A stretch of DNA of 64,000 nt. Source: DASYXT01 sp035934555 (GTDB lineage Bacteria; Verrucomicrobiota; Verrucomicrobiia; Limisphaerales; UBA8199). This document shows, in pieces, positions 8,833 through 18,273 of the stretch (positions within the stretch are counted from its first letter, which is position 1; each line of letters starts with the position of its first letter). Under the pieces are notes generated by a model. It was given only the letters and a program-made list of their open reading frames with translations, was not told the origin of the DNA and ran no database searches. The position numbers and the translations under genes are program-made. The stretch lies in assembly GCA_035934555.1 (NCBI GenBank), contig DASYXT010000040.1, positions 100,335-164,334 of the forward strand, written 5' to 3'.

Positions 8833-8870
8833 TTGACAATTTTCATCGGAATAACGATTATCGATATCGA
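8833..8870 (+). promoter_or_regulatory. Promoter and palindromic operator candidate for the PadR/efflux operon
   Basis: TTGACA at 8833-8838 is followed after 17 bp by GATTAT (8856-8861), a fair -10. Overlapping the -10 are two interlocked palindromes, TATCGATA (8859-8866) and CGATATCG (8862-8869). PadR-family repressors bind AT-rich palindromes at this position, and the first gene downstream encodes one. The site is seen; binding is inference. Confidence 0.5.
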
Positions 8871-8889
8871 CACACGTTAACCTGATTAA

Positions 8890-9270
8890 ATGAAAGCGCT
8901 CTGCCGCGAGGTCCTCCTGGCTTTTTGGAAGGTGCACATCCTCCACCACGCGGAGGAAGAGCCGATTCACGGCCAATGGATTTTGACGGAACTGCGCCGG
9001 CACGGGTACGAAATCAGTCCCGGAACTCTCTATCCATTACTGAACCGGATGGCACGGTTAGGGTGGTTGAAGTGTAAGGTGGACCCGGATGGGGGACGCC
9101 GCGCGCGCAAAGATTATCGCCTGGCCCGGCAGGGCCGCAGGGCGCTGCAGGTGATTCGGGAGCAGGTAAGAGAGTTGCATCGGGAGGTGGTGCTCGAAGC
9201 GCAGGCTCAGAGGAAATCACCCAGTCGCGACCGCATAAACGTGAAGCCCAAACGTCCCCTGCCCTGCTAA
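8890..9270 (+). CDS. PadR-family transcriptional regulator
   Basis: 126 residues. The winged helix of the PadR family is plain: HILHHAEEEPIHGQWILTELRRHG, then SPGTLYPLLNRMARLGWLK, the diagnostic family motif, then DGGRRARKDYRLARQGRRAL forming the wing and the start of the dimer helix. PadR proteins usually repress transport or stress genes and release DNA on ligand binding. It heads a tandem set with the cupredoxin-like lipoprotein, RND pump, adaptor and outer-membrane channel (gaps of 20 and 18 bp to the next two genes), so it very probably controls that operon. Confidence 0.88.
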   Translation: MKALCREVLLAFWKVHILHHAEEEPIHGQWILTELRRHGYEISPGTLYPLLNRMARLGWLKCKVDPDGGRRARKDYRLARQGRRALQVIREQVRELHREVVLEAQAQRKSPSRDRINVKPKRPLPC

Positions 9271-9290
9271 GCCCACGTCGGTAGCCCAAC

Positions 9291-9824
9291 ATGCAGAAGC
9301 AAATGAAAACCATTCTTCTCACGACAGCGCTCGGGATTGCTGTTCTGAGCGGTTGCTCGACGTCCAAACCAGACATGCTGGGCAATCTGCACGAGCCGCT
9401 GAACCCGGAATCGTATTACCTACCCAACGCGGAAGGGTCGCGGGTGGTGAGCGTCTCGACCAACGGACCCATCACTGCGGATATCGTCGTGCAAACGCAT
9501 CGGGTGGCCGTCAATGAGACTGGCCCAAAAGAAACGATCGAGAAATTCGGGGAGGTATATGCGTTCTCGCCGAACTTTTTCGCGGTGCATCGGGACGAGC
9601 CCACCCGCATCAGTTTCTTAAACCTCCAACCGGACGATAATCACGATTTCATGCTGATCGACCCGCATTCGCACGTGTTAATGAGTGTGTTACTGCCGCC
9701 TCTCAAAGACACCTCCTATGTGTTCACGTTCCACGAAGAAGGCTTGTTCAATTTCGTCTGCGGGATGCATCCCTCGGTCATGCGGGGCCAAATCCTGGTG
9801 TTACCCCCCAAGTCTTCGCAATGA
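9291..9824 (+). CDS. Cupredoxin-like lipoprotein in efflux operon
   Basis: 177 residues. A lipoprotein signal ends with LSGC, lipidated cysteine at residue 22. The C-terminal half has the cupredoxin pattern: a histidine at H118 (DDNHDFML) and the loop CGMHPSVM giving C157, H160 and M164. These are the four ligands expected of a type 1 copper site, with Cys-x2-His-x3-Met spacing. Cupredoxins carry electrons or bind copper in the periplasm. The gene sits between the PadR regulator and the RND pump, suggesting a role in copper handling or in sensing or delivery to the pump. ATG 9303 is an alternative start. Confidence 0.75.
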   Translation: MQKQMKTILLTTALGIAVLSGCSTSKPDMLGNLHEPLNPESYYLPNAEGSRVVSVSTNGPITADIVVQTHRVAVNETGPKETIEKFGEVYAFSPNFFAVHRDEPTRISFLNLQPDDNHDFMLIDPHSHVLMSVLLPPLKDTSYVFTFHEEGLFNFVCGMHPSVMRGQILVLPPKSSQ

Positions 9825-9842
9825 TGCTTTGAGTCCCGGTCT

Positions 9843-12800
9843 ATGAATCTGGTCCAAACGGCCTTGCGCCGGCCCTTTACGGTGGTCGTGGCCGTCATTG
9901 CCGTAATGCTCGGCTCGCTATTGGCGGTGCGCGAGATGCCGCGCGATATTTTCCCCACGCTGGGCATTCCCACCCTTTACGTCGCCCAACCCTACGGCGG
10001 CATGGACCCTGCCCAGATGGAGAGTTTTCTCACCTATTTCTACGAGTATCACTTCCTCTACATCACCGGCATCGAGCACGTCGAGTCCAAATCCATCCAG
10101 GGCGCGGCGATTCTCAAGCTGCAATTCCACCCGGGCACGGACATGTCGCAGGCGATGTCCGAGACCGTGGCCTACGTCAATCGCGCCCGCGCGTTCATGC
10201 CGCCGGGCACGGTGCCGCCGTTTGTCATGCGGTTTGACTCCGGGAGCGTGCCGGTGGGCGACCTGGTCTTTTCGAGCACCACCCGAACTGTCGGCGAGAT
10301 GCAGGACGTGGCGTTGAACCGGGTTAGGCCGCTGTTTGCGACCTTGCCCGGTGTTTCGGCGCCGCCTCCGTTTGGCGGCAGCGCCCGCAGCATCGTCATC
10401 AACCTCAAACCAGAACGCCTGCGCGCCTACAACATGTCGCCCGACGAGGTGGTGACCGCGATTACCGACGCCAACCTGATCAGTCCTTCGGGGAACATGC
10501 CAATTCAAGGGATGTATCCGATGGTGCCGCTCAATTCGATCGCCTATCGCACCAAGGACCTCGAGAACATTCCCATCCGCACGGGCACGTTCCCGACGGT
10601 TTTCGTGCGCGACGTCGGGCAGGTGATCGATGGTTCGGACATCGTCACCAGCTACGCGCTAGTGAATGGCCGGCGCACGGTATATATCCCCGTAACCAAG
10701 CGCTCGACAGCCTCGACGTTATCGGTGGTCAACCTGGTCAAGGCCAACCTGGCGAAATTTCAAAGCGTGCTGCCGGCCGATGTCAAAGTCAGCTACGAAT
10801 TTGACCAATCGCCGTACGTGACGCGTGCGATTGGCGGGTTGGTGCTGGAGGGCGCGCTGGGCGCGGTGCTGACGGGACTGATGGTGCTGTTGTTCTTACG
10901 CGACTGGCGCAGCGCCTTGATTGTCGTCATTAACATTCCCCTTTCACTGATGGGGTCGGTGTTGGCGTTGTGGCTGACCAGGCAAACGATCAACATCATG
11001 ACCCTGGGCGGCCTGGCTTTGGCGGTCGGCATCCTGGTGGATGAAGCGACCGTTTCAATCGAGAACATTCATACCCATTTGATGCGGGGCCGTTCCATCG
11101 GACGAGCCGCGCTGGACGCGACGACCGAAACGACCGTCCCGCGCCTGCTGGCGATGTTCTGCATCCTGGCGATTCTCTGCCCGACGCTATTCATGGCGGG
11201 CGCGGCCAAAGCGATGTTCCTGCCATTGTCCCTGGCGGTCGCCTTCGCGATGGTGACCTCTTATTTACTGTCGAGCACGCTGGTGCCCATCCTGTCGATT
11301 TGGATTCTACGCCGGCATGAAACCGCAGCGACTAGCCACGCCGCAGCCGAAAGCCGGTTCGCGCGATTTCAACAGAAATATGGCGCCCTGGCGCAGAAGC
11401 TGGTCGGCGCGCGCTGGGCAGTCGTGGGCGTCTATTTAGCCGCATCCGCTCTGATTATCGTGGTCGTTGGGCGCACCATCGGCACGGAGATTTTCCCCAA
11501 GGTGGACGTGGGCCAGATTCAACTGCGATTACGCGCGCCCGCCGGCACGCAACTGGACGGCACCGAAGCCATCGCGCTACACACGCTGGACCTGATCAAG
11601 CAGGAGGTCGGGCCCAAAAATGTCGAACTCACGCTGGGCTTTCTCGGCGTGCACAGTTCGGCTTACCCGATCAATTTCATATATCTGTGGAACGGTGGCC
11701 CCCAGGAAGGGGTGCTGCAAGTGCAACTGAAGCCCGGCACACCCATCCACGTTGAACAGCTAAAGGAACGGTTGCGCAAGGTGTTTGCCGAAAAACTGCC
11801 CGGCGTCAGCTTTTCCTTCGAGCCGAGCGACATTGTCAGCCGCGTCATGAGCCTGGGTTCACCGACGCCCATCGAAATAGCGGTTGCCGGTCGCAACCTG
11901 GCCGACGACCGCGCCTTCGCCGAACGCATTAAGAGCGCCCTTGCACACATCCCGTCTCTGCGCGACCTGCAATTTGGCCAGGCGCTGGACTACCCGACGG
12001 TTGCGGTGAACGTGGACCGCGAAAAGGCGGGAGTGATGGGGGTCAGGATGTCAGACGTTTCGAAAGCGTTGGTCACAGCGACCTCGTCGAGCCGGTTTGT
12101 GGTGCCCAATTATTGGGCCGACACGAATATTGGCGTGGCTTACCAGGTGCAAGTGCAGGTGCCCCAGCAACGGATGAACTCCCTCGAACAGGCCAGGAAC
12201 GTGCCGGTGCTCAATCGCGACGGCCACGGCCTGTTGTTGCGCGATGTCGCTAAGCTCACCAGCAGCACCGCCATCGGCCAATACGAACGCTACAATATGC
12301 AGCGCATGGTGACGGTGACGGCCAACATTGCCGGCGCCGACTTGGGCAGCGTCGGCAGGCAGGTCGATGACGCGCTTAAAAGGTTGGGCCAGCCCCCGGC
12401 CGGGATCACCGTGGCTGTTCGTGGGCAAGTCGTACCGCTGGGGCAGATGCTCGAGGGCTTGCGCACGGGCCTTTTGTTGGCGGTGGTCGTGATTTTTCTG
12501 CTGTTGGCAGCTAATTTCCAATCGCTCAGGCTTTCGTTCCTGGTTGTCTGTACGACCCCCGCTGTGATGGCCGGTGTTTTGCTGATGCTGTGGCTGACAG
12601 GAACGACGCTGAACATCCAGTCCTTTATGGGAGCGATCATGGCCATCGGCGTCGCTGTGGCCAATGCCATCCTGCTGGTCAATTTCGGCGAACGCAGCCG
12701 CTTGGCTGGGGCCGACGCCCGGGAAGCGGCCGTGGAAGGAGCGCGCACGCGGCTGCGGCCGATTCTGATGACCAGCACGGCAATGATGGCGGGAATGGTG

Positions 12801-13001
12801 CCGATGGCGTTGGGTTTGGGCGAGGGTGGGCAGCAAACCGCTCCCCTGGGACGGGCGGTCGTCGGGGGGCTGGCACTGGCCACAGTGGCGACGCTGCTGG
12901 TGTTACCAGCGATGTTCGCGCTGGTGCAGGCTCGTGCCCATCGCCGTTCGGCCTCTCTGGACCCAACCGATCCCGCCAATTCCGCTCCAGAACCGGCCTG
13001 A
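9843..13001 (+). CDS. RND-family efflux permease (HAE-1/AcrB-like)
   Basis: 1052 residues, normal RND length, with the N-terminal helix (RPFTVVVAVIAVMLGSLLAVRE), a large periplasmic loop, TM2-6, the second loop and TM8-12. The TM4 proton-relay pair usually Asp-Asp in AcrB is Asp-Glu here (residues 400-401), and the TM10 lysine of AcrB is replaced by alanine at residue 940 (VAVANAILLVNF). The pump should work with the adaptor and channel encoded downstream as a tripartite proton-driven exporter across both membranes. The substrate class is unknown; the neighbouring cupredoxin hints at metals or redox-active compounds, while the sequence groups better with drug-type than with CzcA-type pumps. 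Confidence 0.92.
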   Translation: MNLVQTALRRPFTVVVAVIAVMLGSLLAVREMPRDIFPTLGIPTLYVAQPYGGMDPAQMESFLTYFYEYHFLYITGIEHVESKSIQGAAILKLQFHPGTDMSQAMSETVAYVNRARAFMPPGTVPPFVMRFDSGSVPVGDLVFSSTTRTVGEMQDVALNRVRPLFATLPGVSAPPPFGGSARSIVINLKPERLRAYNMSPDEVVTAITDANLISPSGNMPIQGMYPMVPLNSIAYRTKDLENIPIRTGTFPTVFVRDVGQVIDGSDIVTSYALVNGRRTVYIPVTKRSTASTLSVVNLVKANLAKFQSVLPADVKVSYEFDQSPYVTRAIGGLVLEGALGAVLTGLMVLLFLRDWRSALIVVINIPLSLMGSVLALWLTRQTINIMTLGGLALAVGILVDEATVSIENIHTHLMRGRSIGRAALDATTETTVPRLLAMFCILAILCPTLFMAGAAKAMFLPLSLAVAFAMVTSYLLSSTLVPILSIWILRRHETAATSHAAAESRFARFQQKYGALAQKLVGARWAVVGVYLAASALIIVVVGRTIGTEIFPKVDVGQIQLRLRAPAGTQLDGTEAIALHTLDLIKQEVGPKNVELTLGFLGVHSSAYPINFIYLWNGGPQEGVLQVQLKPGTPIHVEQLKERLRKVFAEKLPGVSFSFEPSDIVSRVMSLGSPTPIEIAVAGRNLADDRAFAERIKSALAHIPSLRDLQFGQALDYPTVAVNVDREKAGVMGVRMSDVSKALVTATSSSRFVVPNYWADTNIGVAYQVQVQVPQQRMNSLEQARNVPVLNRDGHGLLLRDVAKLTSSTAIGQYERYNMQRMVTVTANIAGADLGSVGRQVDDALKRLGQPPAGITVAVRGQVVPLGQMLEGLRTGLLLAVVVIFLLLAANFQSLRLSFLVVCTTPAVMAGVLLMLWLTGTTLNIQSFMGAIMAIGVAVANAILLVNFGERSRLAGADAREAAVEGARTRLRPILMTSTAMMAGMVPMALGLGEGGQQTAPLGRAVVGGLALATVATLLVLPAMFALVQARAHRRSASLDPTDPANSAPEPA

Positions 13002-13047
13002 ACCCTGAAAACAGAATCATGAAAGGACAGAATCATAAAGACACGAG

Positions 13048-13149
13048 AAAGCGCCAGAGGGCTGGCGCAGTCCACGACGCTTCGCGATTGCCGGAGCCCC
13101 CACCTGCGGGCGCCAGCTTTTGGACTGCGCCAGCCCTCTGGCGCTTTTT
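13048..13149. repeat. Nested-hairpin inverted repeat, family B (copy 1)
   Basis: Left arm from 13048 and right arm ending 13149 are near-perfect complements of about 28 bp (AAAGCGCCAGAGGGCTGGCG... and its mirror). Each arm contains a smaller hairpin, GCGCCAG-AGGG-CTGGCGC. The element fills the gap between the RND gene and the adaptor gene without separating the operon strand. Close copies are at 56441-56540 and, rearranged, at 35067-35372. Confidence 0.88.
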
Positions 13150-13159
13150 ATCTGTTCTC

Positions 13160-14269
13160 ATGAGCCTGAGTTGTTCTCCAAAGTGTCTGTCTGCATTTCG
13201 AAGCTTCTGGAGCGCGGTCCTCGGCTGCGCGCTCGCTTTGGTCCTATTCTGCGGATGTGGCCCCGCGAACACAGACCAGCCGCAAAAAGCATCTCGACCG
13301 GTTACCGTCCAAACCGTTCTTCCGACCCGCGGCGAGATTGCCCGCAACATCACGCTGCCGACCTTCCGCATCCTTCCATTGCAGGAAGCGACACTCTACG
13401 CAAAGGTCGCAGGCTATTTGAAAACCCTCTCCGTAGATAAAGGAGATTCCGTCAAAGAGGGCCAGTTGCTCGGTGAAATTGAAATACCCGAGTTGCTTGC
13501 TGACCGGGCCCAATACACCGCCGAAACGGACGTGGCGCGGACCAATTATGAACGAATGGCTGAGGCGCGTCAGAAAGCACCTGACCTGGTAATCCCCCAG
13601 ACGGTGGATGATCTGCGGGGCCAGTATGAGGTCGCGCAAGCGAAACTCCAGCGGACCGAAACGTTGCTGCAGTATGCGCGCCTGGTGGCGCCATTCTCAG
13701 GGATGATTACCGCGCGATTCGTTGACCCAGGCGCATTCATCCCTGCAGCCACCACCGGCAGCACCCCTCAAAACGCAGCGGTTGTCACGTTGATGGATTA
13801 TAGCCGCGTGCGCGTCCAGGCCTTCGTGCCCGAGCCGGAAGTACCCTTCATTCGAAACGGCACACCCGCCATTGTTACAGTGGAAGAATTGCCCGGCCGC
13901 ACATTTCCAGGCTCGGTGACGCGCTTCGCCCATGCTTTGGACTCGGCCACCAAGACCATGCTTACTGAGATCGAATTGCCCAACCCCGCGGGCGAACTGC
14001 GGCCCGGGGCCTATGCTAGCGTGCAATTGGAACTTGAGCGCAAGCAGAACGCATTGCTCATACCGGTGGGGGCCTTGCTTGTAGAGAAAGCCGGCACGTC
14101 GGTTTTCATCGTCACGGATAGCAAAGCCAAAAAGACCCCGGTGCAGGTTGGTTTCAACGACGGCACTCATGCCGAGATAACAGGCGGAATTCGCGCGGAC
14201 CAACCGGTGATCCTGATTGGCAAACAGGCGCTCAATGATGGCCAGCCGGTAAACATGGGGGCGAGATGA
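13160..14269 (+). CDS. Efflux RND transporter periplasmic adaptor (MFP) lipoprotein
   Basis: 369 residues from ATG 13160, chosen because it lies just after the repeat element and gives a proper lipoprotein signal (ALVLFCGC). The family layout is visible: beta-barrel/lipoyl half AKVAGYLKTLSVDKGDSVKEGQ, a short helical hairpin (residues about 115-170), the returning lipoyl half (LVAPFSGMITARFVDPG) and the C-terminal barrel. It should bridge the RND pump and the TolC-like channel. Its stop overlaps the channel gene start (ATGA), indicating translational coupling. Confidence 0.9.
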   Translation: MSLSCSPKCLSAFRSFWSAVLGCALALVLFCGCGPANTDQPQKASRPVTVQTVLPTRGEIARNITLPTFRILPLQEATLYAKVAGYLKTLSVDKGDSVKEGQLLGEIEIPELLADRAQYTAETDVARTNYERMAEARQKAPDLVIPQTVDDLRGQYEVAQAKLQRTETLLQYARLVAPFSGMITARFVDPGAFIPAATTGSTPQNAAVVTLMDYSRVRVQAFVPEPEVPFIRNGTPAIVTVEELPGRTFPGSVTRFAHALDSATKTMLTEIELPNPAGELRPGAYASVQLELERKQNALLIPVGALLVEKAGTSVFIVTDSKAKKTPVQVGFNDGTHAEITGGIRADQPVILIGKQALNDGQPVNMGAR

Positions 14270-15684
14270 GGATCTCAATGTGCGGTTTTCGGTTTTCGCT
14301 CGGCACTTTTTATGTGTTGTTGACTGGCGCCGTGGCCGGCCACGCGCAGGAAGCCACCAACACGATTGCCCCGCAGACATTGTCTGCCGCCCCGCTTACG
14401 GGCGCATCGCAGACCAATGACGCGCTCAGTCCAATCGATTTGCCAACTACCCTGCGGTTGGCCGGAGCGCGCAATCTGGACATCCAACTCGCGCGTCAAA
14501 GTCTTAGAGAAGCCGAAGCCAATCGCCAAAGCGCGCTGGAGCAGTTCTTCCCTTGGGTCGCGCCTGGTGTGGCCTATCACCGCCGCGATGGCGTAGCCCA
14601 GGCTGTGCCCTCGGGGGTGATTTCCGACGCCCACTTTCAATCGTATTCCCCGGGCGTCGCTCTCACCGCTCAAATGGCCCTGGGCGACGCGATTTATACG
14701 TCGCTGGCGGCGAAGCAATTGCTCCTGGCCTCGGATCAAGCCCTCGAAACGCAGCGGCAGGACACCGTCCTCGCCGCCGCACAGGGCTATTTCGATCTGG
14801 TGAAGGCCAAGGCACTGGTGGAAGTCTCGAAGCAAGCGATCCAAATCTCGCAAGATTATCAGGAACAATTACACCGGGCGGTCAGCACGGGTATCGCCTT
14901 CAGAGGCGACGAACTCCGGGTCCAGACCCAGACCGAACAGTACGGAATTGTGCTGCAACAAGCCCTCGAGCGGCAGCGCGTCGCCGCCGTAAACCTTGCG
15001 CAAGTGCTGCACTTGGATTCACGCGTGGAACTGGTGCCGCTGGACACGGGAGTAACCGCTCTCAAACTGTTTCCCACGAATACCTCGATGAATGCGCTCG
15101 TCGCGCAAGCCTTGGATACTCGCCCTGAACTGAAACAAAGCCAGGCCTTCCTGGCGGCGAACCGCGCCGCAAAGAACGGCGCTCTTTTCGGCCCTTTGAT
15201 CCCTGCGGTAGGCGCGCAAGTGTTCGCCGGCGGCTTAGGCGGCGGGCCGGATGGCGGCCCGAACAACTTGGGCGCTGAAGGAGATTACACGGTCGGGTTA
15301 AGCTGGCGCATTGGCCCCGGCGGACTGTTTGATTCCGGACGGCTGAATGCGACGAAAGCCCGGCTCGCCGCCGCGCAATTCGCCGATCTCAAGCTCAAGG
15401 ACATTATCACCGCCCAGGTTGTTAGCGGGCTGGTTCGTGTCAACTCGACCGCAGCCCAGATTGATCTGGCCCAACGCAACCTCAATACCGCAAGCGAAAC
15501 GCTTCGCCTTACCCGGGAGCGTAAACAGTATGGCGTCGGTGTCGTGCTGGAGGATATCCAGGCGCAACAAGCGCTGACGCAGGCGCGTTCCGATTACGTC
15601 ACCGCCGTTGCCGAGAACGATAAAGCGCAATACGCCTTGAGCCGGGCAATTGGCAATTTCGGTCAATTGCCGCTTCAGCAATAG
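14266..15684 (+). CDS. TolC-family outer-membrane efflux channel
   Basis: 472 residues with a signal peptide ending near GHAQ. Two repeats of the outer-membrane efflux protein fold are evident: LRLAGARNLDIQLARQSLRE in the first half and ALDTRPELKQSQAFLAANRAAK opening the second, with long coiled-coil helices. The central region around residues 320-345 is glycine-rich. It is the last gene of the PadR-cupredoxin-RND-MFP operon and provides the outer-membrane exit duct. Confidence 0.9.
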   Translation: MRISMCGFRFSLGTFYVLLTGAVAGHAQEATNTIAPQTLSAAPLTGASQTNDALSPIDLPTTLRLAGARNLDIQLARQSLREAEANRQSALEQFFPWVAPGVAYHRRDGVAQAVPSGVISDAHFQSYSPGVALTAQMALGDAIYTSLAAKQLLLASDQALETQRQDTVLAAAQGYFDLVKAKALVEVSKQAIQISQDYQEQLHRAVSTGIAFRGDELRVQTQTEQYGIVLQQALERQRVAAVNLAQVLHLDSRVELVPLDTGVTALKLFPTNTSMNALVAQALDTRPELKQSQAFLAANRAAKNGALFGPLIPAVGAQVFAGGLGGGPDGGPNNLGAEGDYTVGLSWRIGPGGLFDSGRLNATKARLAAAQFADLKLKDIITAQVVSGLVRVNSTAAQIDLAQRNLNTASETLRLTRERKQYGVGVVLEDIQAQQALTQARSDYVTAVAENDKAQYALSRAIGNFGQLPLQQ

Positions 15685-15698
15685 CAGCTTCAACGTGG

Positions 15699-16739
15699 TT
15701 ACCCCACGCTCGACGTGAGCCGCTCAACCAGCAGGTCCTTGTACCCCTCGAAATCTTTCCATTCCGTAGCGACAAGCATCCTCGTGCCGCGCTCGCTTAC
15801 TCGGGTGTAGCCATCGTCAGTGACTTCTATCGGCAGTGACTCCATGCGACAGAGCGCTTGGCCGAATGCCAGATACACCGCGACCGTATCGAAAAGCACA
15901 CTCGAGTGCTCCTCAGCCGGAGAGGCCGCGGGGAGAGAATGGCCAGGCGCAGCCGCCTGTGTGCCTCGAATCCAGATGCGGTAATTCTCAATGATGGTCG
16001 CGGCGACCTTCTCTTTCGAGTCGCGCACTTTGGCGTAACGCCTTCCCTCGAGCTTCACGCGGCCACAGGTGTCCAGGGGCGTTATGGTGATCGGCCAGCC
16101 CGCGCCGCACACTTGCTGGCAGGCCTTCGGCGCGGCTTTCACGTTCCACTCCGCGCAAGGCGTCGGGCTGTCGTCGTACCCGCGGCGGATGCTGCCGGCC
16201 ATGCCGACGAACCGCGCGCGCCTCGCGATGCGCGGCTCACGAACCAGCGCGGCGGCCAGGTTCGGCATCGGCGCAATACCGATTACCGTAATCGGCTGCG
16301 ACGAATTCATTATCGTGTCGATGAGCGCCTCGACGCCGTCTTTGTGGACCTTGCCGGGATAAGAACTCAGCTCGTAATCTTTGACCCAGTCAGATTGCGG
16401 GCCTTCACCGTGCGGCTCCACATCAAGCCCCAGGCCGATGGGGATATCCGCGCGACCCACCGCCTGTAGGAACTTGGCCAGCAGCCGCCCGCGGTATTGC
16501 GACTTGCCGTAGTCGCCAACCGCCAGTTTCAAATCCAGTTCCGGGCATTTTAAAAGGAACCCAAGCGCCCAGGTATCGTCGATATCATCACCGATATCCG
16601 TATCAAGAATAACCGGGAGCGGGTGCTGAGGCCGGCTGGTGGGTTGACCGGCACGTAAGTAGCCCGACGGCGTTAGCAGCGCCGCCGAGCCGGCCAGCGC
16701 AGCCATATCCCGCAGGAATCGGCGCCGCGAGACGCCCAC
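15699..16739 (-). CDS. Tat-exported inosine-uridine nucleoside hydrolase family protein
   Basis: About 346 residues from GTG 16739, with GGAG 9-12 nt upstream; the frame stays open to 16886, but that part runs through a small inverted repeat. The start gives a clean Tat signal, SRRRFLRDMAALAGSAALL. The mature N-terminus has PVILDTDIGDDIDD, the calcium-binding aspartate cluster of nucleoside hydrolases, and VIGIAPMPNLAAAL is the second conserved segment. Typical members split nucleosides into base and ribose; exported relatives in this phylum are often of unknown substrate. The gene converges on the efflux operon, 14 bp from its end. Confidence 0.78.
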   Translation of the reverse strand: MGVSRRRFLRDMAALAGSAALLTPSGYLRAGQPTSRPQHPLPVILDTDIGDDIDDTWALGFLLKCPELDLKLAVGDYGKSQYRGRLLAKFLQAVGRADIPIGLGLDVEPHGEGPQSDWVKDYELSSYPGKVHKDGVEALIDTIMNSSQPITVIGIAPMPNLAAALVREPRIARRARFVGMAGSIRRGYDDSPTPCAEWNVKAAPKACQQVCGAGWPITITPLDTCGRVKLEGRRYAKVRDSKEKVAATIIENYRIWIRGTQAAAPGHSLPAASPAEEHSSVLFDTVAVYLAFGQALCRMESLPIEVTDDGYTRVSERGTRMLVATEWKDFEGYKDLLVERLTSSVG

Positions 16740-17028
16740 TATCCCGCTCCGCACTCGCCGCCGACAGTCCGACTGTCCGACGGCGCCCAGCAACCCCACC
16801 GCCGACCTGGAGACTGTCGCAGGCGGTCCCTTCTCGCCCGGATTGGCCATCGACCGTAACGTGCGCCCGGTCGCGGCTTGACGCAATCAAATAACGCCAT
16901 CTTCAGGCGCGTTGGCTTCGCTTTCCGTCCCGCGCTGCCACGCGCTGCCAGGAGTTGCAAATCCACCCGTGACTTTCCCGCATGTTTCGTTAACATCAAA
17001 CGGTACACCCATTCCCGAAAGGCACCTC

Positions 17029-18273
17029 ATGTTCCGCAAAAGTATCTTGTGGCTCCATCGTTGGACCGGGCTCGCGATCGCGGCATTCATCATCGTGATA
17101 GCCGTGACGGGGACCCTCCTCGCATTTCCCAGGGAACTGGACCGCATGCTGAATCCGGCGTTGATGACCGTGCCGGTCCGGAACGCACCCCTGTTGGACG
17201 CGGTTGCGCTCCGGGAGCGGGCCGCGGCGATGGAGCCGCACGCCCCATTTGAATACTTCAATCTCAAGGTAACCCCCGGCCAATCATTTTGTCTCGGCGT
17301 AAGAGCCAAAACGGACCCCTCGACCGGCAAGCCTTACGATTTGGGATTTGACCAACTTTACCTGGACCCATACACGGGAGAAAAAGTCGGAAGCCGGAAT
17401 TCAAGCCACTCGCTGATTCCCTTTCTGTTCAATCTTCACTATGGCATGACGTTCGGGAACCGGGGCGTTCGGTTATTTGGCTTCATCTCGCTCGTGTGGA
17501 CGATCACCAGTATCATCGGCATCTACCTGACGTTTCCCTTGCGGCGGCGGCGCTCCAAGGCGAGCGAACAGACGAAGGATACGCCCAAACCTCCAGGCCG
17601 CTCATGGTGGCGGCGATGGATGCCGGCCTGGAAAATCAAGTGGGGCGGTGGGACTTATCGCATGAGCTACGACATTCACCGCGCCCTCGGACTTTGGACC
17701 TGGCTGCTGCTTTTCATCTTCGCCTGGTCCGGGGTGGCCTTGAACCTGCCGGCACCCTACATGAGAACCATGAATTTCCTCCGTCTCACCGTGCGCAACA
17801 GTGTGGGTGAGCATCTCACGATTCCGAAAAAACCGCCCGGACCTCCGGCGCTTGATTGGCGCGCGGCGTTGGAAAGGGGACGGGTACTGATCCGCGAAAC
17901 GGGGCTCAAGGAAGGCTATACGGTCCGGGAGGAGTACTTCATGCGGGTGCTCCCCTCCTATGGCGTTTATCAATACGACGTGATAAGCTCCAAGGCCCCG
18001 CCCGGCGCGGAGATTCAGGATGCGGGAGTTTTCATCGATGCAAACAGCGGCGAGCTGCGCGATCATTGGTTACTGTCGAAGTCCCCACCCGGCACCATCA
18101 TTACGAGATGGCTGGTCGCGTTGCACATGGGAACCTTCCTTGGACTGCCGATGAAAATCCTGATCTTCCTCTCGGGTATTCTCACCACCGCGCTCTGCGT
18201 CTCGGGCGTCATCATCTGGTGGAAGAAGTCTGATGTCTCCGCCTTGAAACGGAATCGTACGCTCGAGCGTTAG
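17029..18273 (+). CDS. PepSY-associated transmembrane protein
   Basis: 414 residues from ATG 17029, with GAAAGG 8-13 nt upstream. The start MFRKSILWLHRWTGLAIAAF is the classic PepSY-TM opening, with the HRW motif before the first helix. Further helices occur near residues 140-165, 215-240 and the end (MKILIFLSGILTTALCVSGVIIW). A PepSY domain lies between. Related proteins (PiuB-like) occur beside siderophore receptors and are thought to act in iron uptake or heme/flavin reduction. No TonB receptor is adjacent here, so the partner is unknown. Confidence 0.85.
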   Translation: MFRKSILWLHRWTGLAIAAFIIVIAVTGTLLAFPRELDRMLNPALMTVPVRNAPLLDAVALRERAAAMEPHAPFEYFNLKVTPGQSFCLGVRAKTDPSTGKPYDLGFDQLYLDPYTGEKVGSRNSSHSLIPFLFNLHYGMTFGNRGVRLFGFISLVWTITSIIGIYLTFPLRRRRSKASEQTKDTPKPPGRSWWRRWMPAWKIKWGGGTYRMSYDIHRALGLWTWLLLFIFAWSGVALNLPAPYMRTMNFLRLTVRNSVGEHLTIPKKPPGPPALDWRAALERGRVLIRETGLKEGYTVREEYFMRVLPSYGVYQYDVISSKAPPGAEIQDAGVFIDANSGELRDHWLLSKSPPGTIITRWLVALHMGTFLGLPMKILIFLSGILTTALCVSGVIIWWKKSDVSALKRNRTLER

